From assembly GCF_019900845.1 (NCBI RefSeq), contig NZ_CP074570.1:4712001-4776000 (forward strand): a stretch of DNA of 64,000 nt, written 5' to 3'. Shown one piece after another: positions 39,636 through 47,885 of the stretch (within the stretch, counting starts at the first letter, position 1; every line of letters starts with the position of its first letter). Origin of the DNA: Paraneptunicella aestuarii (lineage in GTDB: Bacteria; Pseudomonadota; Gammaproteobacteria; Enterobacterales; Alteromonadaceae). The translations under genes and the position numbers were made by a program. The notes below the pieces were generated by a model, which was given only the letters and a program-made list of their open reading frames with translations, searched no databases and was not told where the DNA came from.

Positions 39636-39872
39636 CTAATCGTTACCGGATTTGTATTTGGCAGCATCAATGATAGACCACAGATGAAAAATCGCGCCGA
39701 CAGGCCACAAAAATATAAAAATGATTGTGAATGCCAAGCCATAACATGCCCAGGTTACCAAAAAGAACATGATAGCTTTTAGTAATCGACCTTGTACTAA
39801 TTGACCCAATCCTGGCATAAAGACATTGCATATTGCCGCGATGACATTACCACCTGAACCTTGACCAGCCAT
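39636..39872 (-). CDS. Small two-helix membrane protein (TM2-like)
   Basis: A 78-residue protein with hydrophobic helices at about 9-25 (VIAAICNVFMPGLGQLVQ) and 30-62 (KAIMFFLVTWACYGLAFTII). The GLGQLVQGRLLKAI loop resembles TM2-domain and YqaE-like proteins. A ribosome site (GGAG) precedes the ATG. It is the first gene of a two-gene transcript with the DUF2959 lipoprotein, which suggests a joint envelope role. Nothing more can be said. Confidence 0.7.
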   Translation of the reverse strand: MAGQGSGGNVIAAICNVFMPGLGQLVQGRLLKAIMFFLVTWACYGLAFTIIFIFLWPVGAIFHLWSIIDAAKYKSGND

Positions 39873-40022
39873 AGTATCTCCTTTTAATACGTTAACGAAT
39901 TACCATCAGTCTCGTTGCTTGATGGCTTTTATCAAATTAGTCTAAAAGTTATTGAGATACAAACAAAAATCATGTCTAGTTGTGTCCGTTAGAATGTAGC
40001 TTAAGGTTCGAGGAGTAAGTAA

Positions 40023-40460
40023 GTGATAGCGTTAATTCAACGAGTGAAATATGCGCGTGTTGAGGTCAATGAGCAAGTCGTTGGTGCTATAGATAACGGA
40101 CTGTTAGTGCTATTAGGCGTAGAAAGAGAAGATGACGAGGCAAAAGCAGCCCGGCTTTGCGAACGAGTGCTAAATTATCGCGTATTTTCTGACGATGAAG
40201 GAAAAATGAACCTGAATGTTCAGCAGGCTGGCGGCTCGGTTCTGGTAGTATCGCAATTTACCCTGGTTGCCGATACTCGCAAAGGCAACCGTCCTGGATT
40301 TTCCCGAGGAGCAACACCTGAACAGGGAGAAGCCCTCTATGAATATTTTGTGGAACAGGTAAAAGCGAACGGAATGACCTGCGAAACAGGGCAATTTGGC
40401 GCAGACATGCAAGTACATCTGCAAAATGATGGCCCCGTCACCTTTCAGTTATCAATTTGA
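40023..40460 (+). CDS. dtd: D-aminoacyl-tRNA deacylase
   Basis: A 145-residue enzyme that removes D-amino acids and glycine from mischarged tRNAs. It starts at the GTG at 40023, preceded by GAGGAG. Diagnostic segments are [20 protein letters not shown], the [20 protein letters not shown] box and the C-terminal Gly-cisPro motif in [11 protein letters not shown]. The length matches E. coli Dtd. It lies alone, convergent with the next gene. Confidence 0.96.
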   Translation: MIALIQRVKYARVEVNEQVVGAIDNGLLVLLGVEREDDEAKAARLCERVLNYRVFSDDEGKMNLNVQQAGGSVLVVSQFTLVADTRKGNRPGFSRGATPEQGEALYEYFVEQVKANGMTCETGQFGADMQVHLQNDGPVTFQLSI

Positions 40461-40465
40461 TGGGA

Positions 40466-41236
40466 TTATTTAAGTTGCACAATATTCATCAAATTAAGAT
40501 GAAAACGTGCGCACATCTGCTGCAATTTAGGATCAAAGGGCAAAAGTGCGAGTTTCTGATGCCCGCAAATAAAAATGCGATTCCTATATTGAGGAATACT
40601 GTATATCTGTGGTGAAAAACCAGTGATATCAGCAAGAAGCATCTCAATATCCAGAGTTTGAATTTCCGATATCGGTAGCAAATTAATCACCAATAACCCC
40701 TTTTTAGACAATGCCTTAACACAATCCTCAAAAAAGGCTTTTTGATGCATAAAATCAGGCGATGAGTAACCCGAAAAAAGATCGATGAAAAGCAAATCTT
40801 GTTCCCGGTATTGTTTAACCGCTTTTTGCGCATCCTGATGCTTAACGACATGCTTTTTATCTGCCTTCCAACCTGCAGAGAAATAATCGTAAAAATACTC
40901 GATAATTTTCTTGTTCAACTCGATAGACGTCATCTGACATTTGGGAAAATAATGATAGAAAAAGCGTTGTAGCGCACCGCCTCCAAGCCCAAGTTCTAAT
41001 ACAGATTTCGGATTGCTCATATAATAAAGGGCTAACAACATTCCGTGCATATGTGGTAGAACTGGCTTATAAGGTGTGGTTAGATCCATTACCGTCTGTA
41101 CAGTATTGTTCATTTCCAGCCACTGGAATTGAACATTTTGATGAACAGATAAGTTGATTGAATCATGCTTGGCAAAGTTAACAATGCGAGCATTGATAAG
41201 TTGGTGGTCAATATTGAACAGTGTTGATTCGCCCAT
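40466..41236 (-). CDS. Spermidine-synthase-like Rossmann methyltransferase-fold protein
   Basis: A 256-residue protein with the class I SAM fold of polyamine synthase relatives: motif I VLELGLGGGALQRFFYHYFP, then MTSIELNKKIIEYFYDYF, and DLLFIDLFSGYSSPDF with a downstream KGLLVINLLP strand. Free-standing members near dtd or yiiD-like genes are called spermidine-synthase-like, but the aminopropyltransferase active-site Asp/Tyr set is not clearly present. The substrate is therefore open. It diverges from the acetyltransferase-thioesterase gene with 53 bases between. Confidence 0.7.
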   Translation of the reverse strand: MGESTLFNIDHQLINARIVNFAKHDSINLSVHQNVQFQWLEMNNTVQTVMDLTTPYKPVLPHMHGMLLALYYMSNPKSVLELGLGGGALQRFFYHYFPKCQMTSIELNKKIIEYFYDYFSAGWKADKKHVVKHQDAQKAVKQYREQDLLFIDLFSGYSSPDFMHQKAFFEDCVKALSKKGLLVINLLPISEIQTLDIEMLLADITGFSPQIYSIPQYRNRIFICGHQKLALLPFDPKLQQMCARFHLNLMNIVQLK

Positions 41237-41289
41237 ATTTAGTGTAGAAGACTTCAGAAACTGTCTGTTGCAAGTTAAAAGGGTTATTA

Positions 41290-42201
41290 GTGTATAACGT
41301 TAAGATCCCTCGTAGTGAAGAGGAATTACAAAAATACTTCCATTTTCGCTGGAAAATACTCAGAGAACCGTTCAATTTACCTGAAGGTTCAGAAAAAGAT
41401 GAGTATGAGTCGGTTAGCGAACATCGCATGATAACGGACAATTCAGGCCGCGTACTTGCTGTTGGACGAATACACCTGAACGCGCCAGAAGAAGCGCAAA
41501 TAAAGCACGTTGCCGTAGAAAAAAACATGCGTACCAAAGGCTTGGGTAAGCTGATTATTGCTGCTTTAGAAGATGTCGCAAGAAAGCAGGGCGCTGAACG
41601 TATTGTCACTAACAGCATGGAAACCTCTGTAGAGTTCTTCCGTCACTGCGGCTTTGAAATTCAGGAACAAGCCCCGAAAGAGCTGGATAAACAAAAACGC
41701 CAACAAATGCTCAAGCGCATCAAAGACAAGTCTGCGCTGAGAATGCACCCAAAATGGTGTGAAGAACTACAAAAAACCTGGTATGAAACCATTCCCATTA
41801 CCGAGCATATGGGAATCAAACTGCATCAGTATTCAGGTAGAACATTGGAAGTCCGCGCTTCGCTCAACAAGAATATTAATCTTCACGGCACCATGTTTGC
41901 CGGTAGTATCTTCTCTTTAGCGACACTCACCGGTTGGGGCATGATTTTCCTGCAACTCAAGCAGAAAAAGCTAAGCGGAGAAATTGTCTTGGGCGATGGC
42001 AATATCCATTACCACAAACCCGTGACTTCTCAACCCAGAGCCGTATGTAACATTGAAACCATGTCTGGGGATTACGAATATCTACGTCGTGGCAAAAAAT
42101 GTCGTTTAAATGTGACCGTAAATATCCAGGACGGTGACGTTCCAGTCGCAGAGTTTAAAGGCATTTATTGGATCATTCCGGAAGAACCAAGCGAATCCTG
42201 A
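41290..42201 (+). CDS. GNAT acetyltransferase fused to hotdog thioesterase (YiiD-like)
   Basis: A 303-residue two-domain protein starting at the GTG at 41290, with AAAAGGG upstream. The GNAT domain (about 1-140) has the acetyl-CoA loop VEKNMRTKGLGKLIIAALED and FFRHCGFEI. The C-terminal hotdog domain (about 150-300) is of the YiiD_C type: NLHGTMFAGSIFSLATLTGW and GDGNIHYHKPVTS. The combination is as in E. coli FabY/YiiD, which has been linked to initiation of fatty-acid synthesis, and the same role is possible here. There is no partner gene; it diverges from the spermidine-synthase-like gene. Confidence 0.85.
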   Translation: MYNVKIPRSEEELQKYFHFRWKILREPFNLPEGSEKDEYESVSEHRMITDNSGRVLAVGRIHLNAPEEAQIKHVAVEKNMRTKGLGKLIIAALEDVARKQGAERIVTNSMETSVEFFRHCGFEIQEQAPKELDKQKRQQMLKRIKDKSALRMHPKWCEELQKTWYETIPITEHMGIKLHQYSGRTLEVRASLNKNINLHGTMFAGSIFSLATLTGWGMIFLQLKQKKLSGEIVLGDGNIHYHKPVTSQPRAVCNIETMSGDYEYLRRGKKCRLNVTVNIQDGDVPVAEFKGIYWIIPEEPSES

Positions 42202-42220
42202 AGCAATAAATCTTAATATT

Positions 42221-42242
42221 CAGGGCTGGATTTCCCAGCCTT
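42221..42242. terminator. Hairpin between convergent yiiD-like and CoA-transferase genes
   Basis: CAGGGCTGG pairs with CCAGCCTTG (one G-T pair) around a 5-base loop, 20 bases after the yiiD-like stop and 47 bases past the CoA-transferase stop. The flanks are AT-rich, so it may work in both directions. Confidence 0.5.
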
Positions 42243-42288
42243 GAATTAAATGCGCACAGCATTCAATCCCCAAAGCATTCAACAATGC

Positions 42289-43500
42289 TTAAACCACACC
42301 TTTTTCTTTCAGTTGCGCAATATCTTCTGCGCTCATATCCAATAGCGTCTCTAACACCTCTTGCGTGTGCTGCCCGCAGGTCGGTGGAGGTAAATCGTAG
42401 GAAACCGGCGTCTCTGACAGTTTCAGCGGCGATCCAACCAATTGTTGCGGTTGCGATGTTAAGGAATGAGGTAGTGTAATCGCCATGTCTCGTTGCTGAA
42501 CCTGCTTCATGGCAAATACCTGATCCATCGTATTCACTGGCGCGCACGGCACATTAGCAGCACGTAACGCTTCAAGCCAATGGGCTGTTGTTCTAGCGGC
42601 TAAAATCGGCGATATCTCCGCAAGTAATGCCTCTCGATTGAGCACGCGCTGTGCGTTGGTGGCATAGCGAACATCGGCAACAATGTCTTCACGCTCAATC
42701 ACCCGACAGAAACGTGCGAATTGTGCATCATTTCCCACAGCTAAAATGAAATGGCCATCGGCTGTCGCCATAGTTTGATAAGGCACAATGGTGGAATGGG
42801 CATTACCCTGACGAGGCGCAGGCTTACCGGAAGTCAGATAATATTGCGCAATGTTGGTTAAACTGGCGATAGAACAATCCAGCAAACTCACATCAATCAT
42901 CTGCCCTTGCCCTGTTTGATGGCGAGCATTCAGTGCAGCTAAAATTCCAACGGCTGAATTCAACCCGGTGATCACATCACTAAGCGCAACGCCAACTTTC
43001 ATCGGCTCACCACCCGCTTCACCGGTACACGCCATCAAGCCAGACATGGCCTGCGCTAAGAAATCATAGCCCGGCTCTTTAGCCATTTCGCCCGTTTGAC
43101 CAAAGCCGGAAATCGCGCAATAGATCAAATGCGGAAACGCTTCGTTAAGCTGATTGTATTCCAGCCCGTACTTTTCCAGGCTACCAACCTTGAAGTTGTG
43201 AACCAAAATATCGCAAGAAGGCAGCAACTTACGAATAATGTCCTGCCCTTCTTCGGTACTGATATCCAACGCCAATGACTTCTTGTTGCGATTCGCACTC
43301 AGGTAATACGCACTCTCAGAGGTATCGTTCCCTTCATCATCCTGCAAATAAGGCGGCCCCCAAAAGCGCGTATCGTCACCCGCCCCCGGGCGTTCCACTT
43401 TGATTATCTCAGCACCGAGATCACCCAACATCTGAGTGCAATAAGGCCCAGCTAAAACACGAGAAAGATCCAGAACCCGGATCCCTTGTAATGATTTCAT
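42289..43500 (-). CDS. CaiB/BaiF (family III) CoA-transferase
   Basis: A 403-residue enzyme that moves CoA between carboxylic acids. The family start is clear (GIRVLDLSRVLAGPYCTQML and GAEIIKVERPGAGDDTR), followed by NRNKKSLALDIS, the ISGFGQTG and PGYDFLAQAMSGLM segments with the expected catalytic Asp of PGYD, and the C-terminal LPPPTCGQHTQEVL. Many members act on formyl-, succinyl- or bile-acid-CoA; the substrate cannot be read from sequence. There is no acyl-CoA dehydrogenase or hydratase beside it, so it is a lone gene here. Confidence 0.88.
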   Translation of the reverse strand: MKSLQGIRVLDLSRVLAGPYCTQMLGDLGAEIIKVERPGAGDDTRFWGPPYLQDDEGNDTSESAYYLSANRNKKSLALDISTEEGQDIIRKLLPSCDILVHNFKVGSLEKYGLEYNQLNEAFPHLIYCAISGFGQTGEMAKEPGYDFLAQAMSGLMACTGEAGGEPMKVGVALSDVITGLNSAVGILAALNARHQTGQGQMIDVSLLDCSIASLTNIAQYYLTSGKPAPRQGNAHSTIVPYQTMATADGHFILAVGNDAQFARFCRVIEREDIVADVRYATNAQRVLNREALLAEISPILAARTTAHWLEALRAANVPCAPVNTMDQVFAMKQVQQRDMAITLPHSLTSQPQQLVGSPLKLSETPVSYDLPPPTCGQHTQEVLETLLDMSAEDIAQLKEKGVV

Positions 43501-43704
43501 GGGATGTTGTTTTGACGTTGAGAGTTAATTTAGCGATATCTTCCCGTAAGCTCAGGAAGATTGGTAGGGGTTTGAGTAATCTTAAAACATAAAAGGGGGC
43601 TTATAACCACCCACACCGAAAATTAAAGTGGATTTGGTAATTGTTCAGCTTTGATCTTTTTCAAAGCATTCAATATAGTGCTGCTTTCTTTAGGAGGACA
43701 TTCA

Positions 43705-43941
43705 TTGGCTACTCAGCATCCAGCACGTCAATTCGCAAAAAAACTGAAAGATTATTATGGCGGATATAAAGCGTTTTATAAGGTTGTCTACGGTGAGGAT
43801 GCTGAAAATAGCAATGAACTACAACGTTTTATCAACTATGTGAATCGTGGGAATTATAGTTTGTCATTCCTTGAAACATTGGTGCGCAATGCGCATCTCC
43901 ACCACGTTACCATGGCGGAGTTCTTTCTCGGTGAGAAGTAA
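43705..43941 (+). CDS. Small HTH-like protein
   Basis: A 78-residue protein starting at a TTG at 43705, which has a near-perfect GGAGG 7 bases upstream; the longer frame to 43651 has no ribosome site. The C-terminal half (NELQRFINYVNRGNYSLSFL, ETLVRNAHLHHVTMAEFFLG) looks like the second half of a Cro/XRE-type HTH with its following helices, while the N-terminus (QFAKKLKDYYGGYKAFYKVV) is basic. It could bind DNA. It opens the accessory island and is preceded by 200 non-coding bases. The HTH assignment is tentative. Confidence 0.6.
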   Translation: MATQHPARQFAKKLKDYYGGYKAFYKVVYGEDAENSNELQRFINYVNRGNYSLSFLETLVRNAHLHHVTMAEFFLGEK

Positions 43942-44046
43942 AAGCTCTATTTTTTAGAATGGTTGTTTTGATTCCTTATCATTTTTGATTGCGGCCAATC
44001 TTTAAATCAATTTTTATTTATCACCCTTGCCATAAATTTATCATGC

Positions 44047-44158
44047 GGTTATTATTCTTACCTGACTTTGAATAAGGCAGTTTAATTGCGTTTTGCCAGT
44101 ATTTAACTGGAACTGCTTGGTTTTTGCTCTTAATTTAAATCAGGTTATTATTGTTACC
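44047..44158 (+). repeat. 16-bp direct repeat upstream of the secreted-peptide gene
   Basis: GGTTATTATTCTTACC (44047-44062) recurs as GGTTATTATTGTTACC (44143-44158), one mismatch, 96 bases apart. The second copy lies 46 bases before the peptide start codon. The spacing suggests paired regulator sites; nothing identifies the protein. Confidence 0.5.
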
Positions 44159-44183
44159 CTTACCACCCATAGGGGGTGTTAAG
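44159..44183 (+). promoter_or_regulatory. Leader hairpin upstream of the secreted-peptide gene
   Basis: CTTACCACCC pairs with GGGTGTTAAG (one mismatch) around a short loop, 21 bases before the start codon at 44205 and close to its GGGAG ribosome site. It could affect translation or mRNA stability. Confidence 0.45.
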
Positions 44184-44204
44184 CATGATTTGGGAGTAAC
44201 AAAT

Positions 44205-44435
44205 ATGAACCTGAGAAAAATAATCTGCATGTTGGCATTCCTGCTAACACCCGTTTTAGCTACGGCAAATGAAGATATTCAAAGTTTGAATGAAAGCGCG
44301 ACTCAATCATATTGTTGGTGGATTTTCTGTACAGGTAACACAGATATCATCACAACAACAGGTGGTGTTGGCGATCCCCCTGTCACGATAATGGGTGGTG
44401 GAGTTGGACATCCGCCTGGGACAGGTAACGATTAA
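44205..44435 (+). CDS. Small secreted peptide of unknown function
   Basis: A 76-residue precursor with GGGAG upstream of the ATG. The signal peptide (MNLRKIICMLAFLLTPVLAT) is cut near ATA|NED, leaving about 54 residues. The mature part has two cysteines in YCWWIFCTGN, which can form a small loop, and an internal duplication GGVGDPP...GGVGHPP near the C-terminus, rich in Gly, Pro and Thr. No known family comes to mind. It is 49 bases upstream of a multi-pass membrane protein on the same strand. A peptide signal, toxin or envelope-associated factor is conceivable; none is shown. Confidence 0.6.
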   Translation: MNLRKIICMLAFLLTPVLATANEDIQSLNESATQSYCWWIFCTGNTDIITTTGGVGDPPVTIMGGGVGHPPGTGND

Positions 44436-44484
44436 TCATTATCGGTAGTGATGTTTATATGCCGATAGAGTAACGAGAGTAAGT

Positions 44485-45294
44485 ATGCTTGATTATGCTA
44501 TTGGATTTATTATCGGCAACGTATGGGCGATTGCTTTTCTGTTGGTTGCTGTTTACAACTTCTATTTCAGAAAAGATCATAAACCGACGTTTTTCTTATG
44601 TTTGGTTATGGCTGGAAGCCTTGGGATTTCGCAGACAATTTATACTAATTGGATATTGCCGCAAGATAACCTTGTAAGCATCTACTACTTATATTGGGCT
44701 GCGGTATCATGTGCCATTGCCCTGACTTTATTCTTAAGTACAAAGTTTGGGGCTCGCATTTTGCTTTGGCCCCTGAGTTTTGCTATTGGACTTCACCTTA
44801 TTGAGGTCTTGTTTAATATCGCGATGCATATCGACAGGAACGTAATAGCACTTAACCAAGCCTTGTCCGTAAATAACGATATTAAAAGTGCTTGGTGGCT
44901 ATGGAACGTGAGAGATATGTTCATATTAAGCACCAACTTCTTGGTTATTGCCGCATCAATCTTACCTTTAGATATCTTTTCTCGCGTTAGTCAGCGTTTT
45001 GAAAGACGTTACTCATGTGAGCAAATGACAAAGGTTTTCAAGCGAATTAAAAGCTTGCGTCAACTGGTGAATGTTATGCCGGATGGTATTGATAAAAGCA
45101 ACGCCGAACAATGTTTGGATAGTGCCGAATTATTGCTTACGCAATGGGATGACGAAGGAGAAGATAGAAGCCATATATATAGTGCCAATATGCTTTGTGA
45201 TCGCGCCCGCGCTCTTGCGCTGGCTCTTACTCCGGAATTCGAAGATGTCACATTTGACGAATTTGAGAAACGAACCGTTCGTCAAAAAGCCTAA
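44485..45294 (+). CDS. Multi-pass membrane protein with cytoplasmic helical tail
   Basis: A 269-residue protein I do not recognise. About five or six membrane helices (roughly 8-26, 36-52, 62-84, 90-112, 145-165) are followed by a soluble, charged C-terminal part of about 95 residues (RVSQRFERRYSCEQMTKVF, KRIKSLRQLVNVMPDGIDKS). The tail is probably helical and on the cytoplasmic side. No kinase, cyclase or HTH motifs are present. GAGAGTAAGT precedes the ATG. Directly following a secreted small peptide, it could be its receptor, exporter or immunity protein. That is inference only. Confidence 0.6.
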   Translation: MLDYAIGFIIGNVWAIAFLLVAVYNFYFRKDHKPTFFLCLVMAGSLGISQTIYTNWILPQDNLVSIYYLYWAAVSCAIALTLFLSTKFGARILLWPLSFAIGLHLIEVLFNIAMHIDRNVIALNQALSVNNDIKSAWWLWNVRDMFILSTNFLVIAASILPLDIFSRVSQRFERRYSCEQMTKVFKRIKSLRQLVNVMPDGIDKSNAEQCLDSAELLLTQWDDEGEDRSHIYSANMLCDRARALALALTPEFEDVTFDEFEKRTVRQKA

Positions 45295-45653
45295 AGCAAC
45301 TCTCTTATCTTGAATTTTACCTTAAACCCCTATAATTCTTAGTAATCCGAGGGAATAGTCTTTCCCTTGCTTTAACTTCCATGCCTTCCCTCTGAACGTT
45401 TTTGAATTTCGGGCTCGATTTCCGCGTTGCAGAGATCCACATAAATTCTAATTCTTGATTTCTCCGAAATTCCATACGAATAAAATATGGCTATTACATT
45501 AACCTATCTGTAAAATTGACTAATATACGAATTACTGACTCGAATGGTATTGAACCAAAACGAGCATACCTTGAATTCGCAGTAATATACTGTTAGAGGT
45601 TTACCTAAGCTATCTAGCTTTTTAATACTTTCTGAACAATATAAGGGTGCTAT
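45295..45653. other. Non-coding AT-rich interval in the accessory island
   Basis: The 359 bases separate the membrane-protein gene from the glycine-zipper gene. I see no gene; the last 30 bases contain a weak purine-rich ribosome site (TAAGGGTG) for the next start. A promoter for the downstream genes is likely but cannot be placed. Confidence 0.5.
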
Positions 45654-45902
45654 ATGAGCAATGAAAATAATGGAATTAAAGCCGCCGGAGCAGGTGCTGC
45701 AACAGGTGCTGTAGGATCTGTTACCGCAGTTTATAGTGCAGGGACTGTTACAGGTTTGGGGGCGACAGGTATCACCTCCGGACTTTCCGCGATTGGTTCT
45801 GTTGCAGGTGGAGGAATGGCAACAGGTTTAGCAATAACAGCTGCCGCACCATTGGTTGTAGGCGCTATAGGTTACGGTCTGTATAAGTGGCTTAAAGATT
45901 AA
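45654..45902 (+). CDS. Glycine-zipper small membrane protein
   Basis: An 82-residue hydrophobic protein, mostly Gly, Ala, Val, Thr and Ser, with GxxxG/AxxxG spacing throughout: AAGAGAATGAVGSVTAVYSA, GLGATGITSGLSAIGSVAGG, GLAITAAAPLVVGAIGYGLY. It has a short polar head (MSNENNGIK) and a basic C-terminal tag (KWLKD). Such sequences insert in membranes and oligomerise; related ones include holins, bacteriocin-like pore formers and toxin-system effectors. AAGGGTG lies near the ATG. It is followed by an inverted repeat and a two-component-like gene pair. A pore-forming effector role is a hypothesis. Confidence 0.65.
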   Translation: MSNENNGIKAAGAGAATGAVGSVTAVYSAGTVTGLGATGITSGLSAIGSVAGGGMATGLAITAAAPLVVGAIGYGLYKWLKD

Positions 45903-45922
45903 CCTATAACAAATTAATTAAA

Positions 45923-45975
45923 CGGAAAATAAAGGTGCCCATCACTTCGAGATAATAATCAACCTTTATTTTCCG
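45923..45975. repeat. 14-bp perfect inverted repeat before the receiver gene
   Basis: CGGAAAATAAAGGT (45923-45936) is the exact reverse complement of ACCTTTATTTTCCG (45962-45975), with a 25-base spacer. It lies 21 bases after the glycine-zipper stop and 45 bases before the receiver start. It could be an attenuating hairpin separating effector and regulator expression, or a dimer operator. Confidence 0.65.
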
Positions 45976-46019
45976 CTTAGTAAGCGCGTTATATTTGCTC
46001 AATAAGTTACGGAGTATAA

Positions 46020-46745
46020 ATGCAAAATATAGGAATCATATTATCTATTGCAGGACTAGCATTATCAGTACTCTTGTGGGCAGTAAAACCTGAATTTATA
46101 GTGAATTTTTTTAAATTCCAGAAAGTTACAAATTTCATACGTTCAAAAAACCTTTCTAATAATTTTACTATCGCAATTGTTGACGATGAGTTAGACAGCT
46201 ACCCCATTAGTTACATACAAAACTTAGGATATAGGGTTAAAACTTTTGAATCAGTTTCATTTTCTCAGGCGGAAGAGTTATCAAAGCATGATTTGATTCT
46301 TTTAGATGTTAAAGGCGTTGTTAAAGAAGATTTAGAGGAAGGCGGTGCAAAGTTAATAAAAATAATAAAAAATATTCGGCCGTTAGTCCCTGTCATTGCT
46401 GTTTCTTCTGGTTATTTCCATACAGAACTGAACGATTATTTTAGAACCTGCGATGATAATATTAAAAAGCCAATTGATGAGTATAAGATCAGAGAAATTA
46501 TTGGTGAATTGAAATTAAATTTCTATGATGAAAATAACATTGCGGAATTATTAAATAATGACATTGAGTCTTTACAAATAGGCAAGAGAAAGAAAAAAAG
46601 TATTTCTTCAATGATTATTTATTATTTAAAAAATGAAATAGAAAGCCAAGAATTAAAAATAACTTTGCACAAATTTGCTACAACAAAAACAGATGACATT
46701 CTTAACAAAGTTAATCGTTTGAAGGATCGTTTAAATAATGCTTAA
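46020..46745 (+). CDS. Membrane-anchored response-regulator receiver protein
   Basis: A 241-residue protein with one N-terminal membrane helix (NIGIILSIAGLALSVLLWAV, about 3-22), a receiver domain (about 48-165) and a helical basic tail (about 165-241, KRKKKSISSMIIYYL). The receiver keeps all key residues: D55 and D56 in IVDDE, the phospho-acceptor D96 in LILLDVKG, S129/S130 and K150-P151 in IKKP. No HTH, GGDEF or other usual output is seen. The unusual membrane anchoring means it probably acts on a membrane partner, perhaps the glycine-zipper protein. It overlaps the next gene by 8 bases, so both are translated together. The region is strikingly AT-rich. Confidence 0.78.
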   Translation: MQNIGIILSIAGLALSVLLWAVKPEFIVNFFKFQKVTNFIRSKNLSNNFTIAIVDDELDSYPISYIQNLGYRVKTFESVSFSQAEELSKHDLILLDVKGVVKEDLEEGGAKLIKIIKNIRPLVPVIAVSSGYFHTELNDYFRTCDDNIKKPIDEYKIREIIGELKLNFYDENNIAELLNNDIESLQIGKRKKKSISSMIIYYLKNEIESQELKITLHKFATTKTDDILNKVNRLKDRLNNA

Positions 46746-47772
46746 AGACATTTTCAAAGAAAATATATTAACATCCCCTTGGCCTTTGTACATCGATGAC
46801 TTCTTTTTCGATGGAACTAAAATCACCAAATCACCGACATGTGATAACTCTTGTTTAAACGAAAAACAATCTGAAGAAATCTATAAATGCAAGCACGGAT
46901 TAAGCCATATATCTAAAATTATTGGTGGGAGCAGACTCGTCATTTCAGGGGTTTATATATGTAGTAGCAACTCAAAAAAGCCATTTAAAAAGCACAAACC
47001 TCAAAAAACATCAATCACAGCTATAAACAAATGGCTCTCTGAAATTGAATCAAAACTCTCATCAATAAATAAACTTGCTAATAAAATAGCAAAAGATAAA
47101 TTTGACCAATTCCATGAATTTGCAAAATGGGCAAATGAAATTAATTTTTACTCTAACCGACTTGTTAATAAATCAAAGAATTCTCAATGTAGTGGTTTTG
47201 AAGCTGCACCAGAAGATCTCAAAAGCCTCCATAAAACAAGCGTTATGCTTTTAGACTCACTTGACACCCGCCTCATTTACTTTAATCCAGAAAGCGCTTC
47301 CTTTGGCCATAAAAGAGCCACGGATATATACAGCATGCTTCACAAAATATCTTTAGTATTAGGCCATTCAAAAAACAACAAGGGTAAAATTAAGATTAAA
47401 ATTAATGGTCGAGTTCAAAATAAACATAGTGTTTACGAGTCATTTAAAATAATCCCTTTATCTTTACTTCAAAACGCATTGAAATATAGGAAAAGCAATG
47501 ATGTTGAAGTTCATTTTGAAGAAAATGGCAAAGATTTAACTATGAATGTTATCTCTGTTGGTGATTTAATACCGAAAGACGAACTGCCTAGTTTATTTGA
47601 TAGAGGTTTTAGATCAACATCGGCTTTAAGGAGTAGAATAGAAGGTAATGGTTTAGGTTTATATGTTGCCAGCATTGTTGCTAAAGCTCATGCTTTTGAT
47701 TTGTCGGTAAAGAGTGAGATACTTGCAGGTAAAGGGCTTGCGAAAAATACCTTTACTGTTCGCATTAATTAA
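46738..47772 (+). CDS. Histidine-kinase-like ATPase with N-terminal Cys/His cluster
   Basis: A 344-residue soluble protein. The N-terminus (1-90) has a possible metal site C35-x3-C39-x11-C51-x-H53. A helical region follows with FHEFAKW at about H126, the likely phospho-acceptor His in a divergent H-box. The C-terminal GHKL ATPase domain has the N box LLQNALKYRK (N246), D276 in VISVGDLIP, FDRGFRS (287-293) and the G box EGNGLGLYVASIVA (302-315). No sensor membrane domain is present. Overlap with the receiver gene shows coupled expression and probable partnership. It is the last gene on the plus strand before the arginine operon. Signal and output are unknown. Confidence 0.75.
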   Translation: MLKDIFKENILTSPWPLYIDDFFFDGTKITKSPTCDNSCLNEKQSEEIYKCKHGLSHISKIIGGSRLVISGVYICSSNSKKPFKKHKPQKTSITAINKWLSEIESKLSSINKLANKIAKDKFDQFHEFAKWANEINFYSNRLVNKSKNSQCSGFEAAPEDLKSLHKTSVMLLDSLDTRLIYFNPESASFGHKRATDIYSMLHKISLVLGHSKNNKGKIKIKINGRVQNKHSVYESFKIIPLSLLQNALKYRKSNDVEVHFEENGKDLTMNVISVGDLIPKDELPSLFDRGFRSTSALRSRIEGNGLGLYVASIVAKAHAFDLSVKSEILAGKGLAKNTFTVRIN

Positions 47773-47803
47773 TCCGGGAGTGCCATGACTTAAATGCCCT
47801 AAA

Positions 47804-47823
47804 CAGCCGCGTCCCTGCGGCTG
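47804..47823. terminator. Hairpin between the kinase-like gene and argH(A)
   Basis: CAGCCGC-GTCCCT-GCGGCTG is a perfect 7-bp GC-rich stem located 32 bases after the kinase-like stop and 63 bases past the end of argH(A). Short T runs occur on both sides, so it can serve convergent transcripts. Confidence 0.6.
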
Positions 47824-47885
47824 TATATAAGCTTATAAACTTCTAGAGGAAATTCTACAGATAGCTCTACAAACACCCACCCCAA

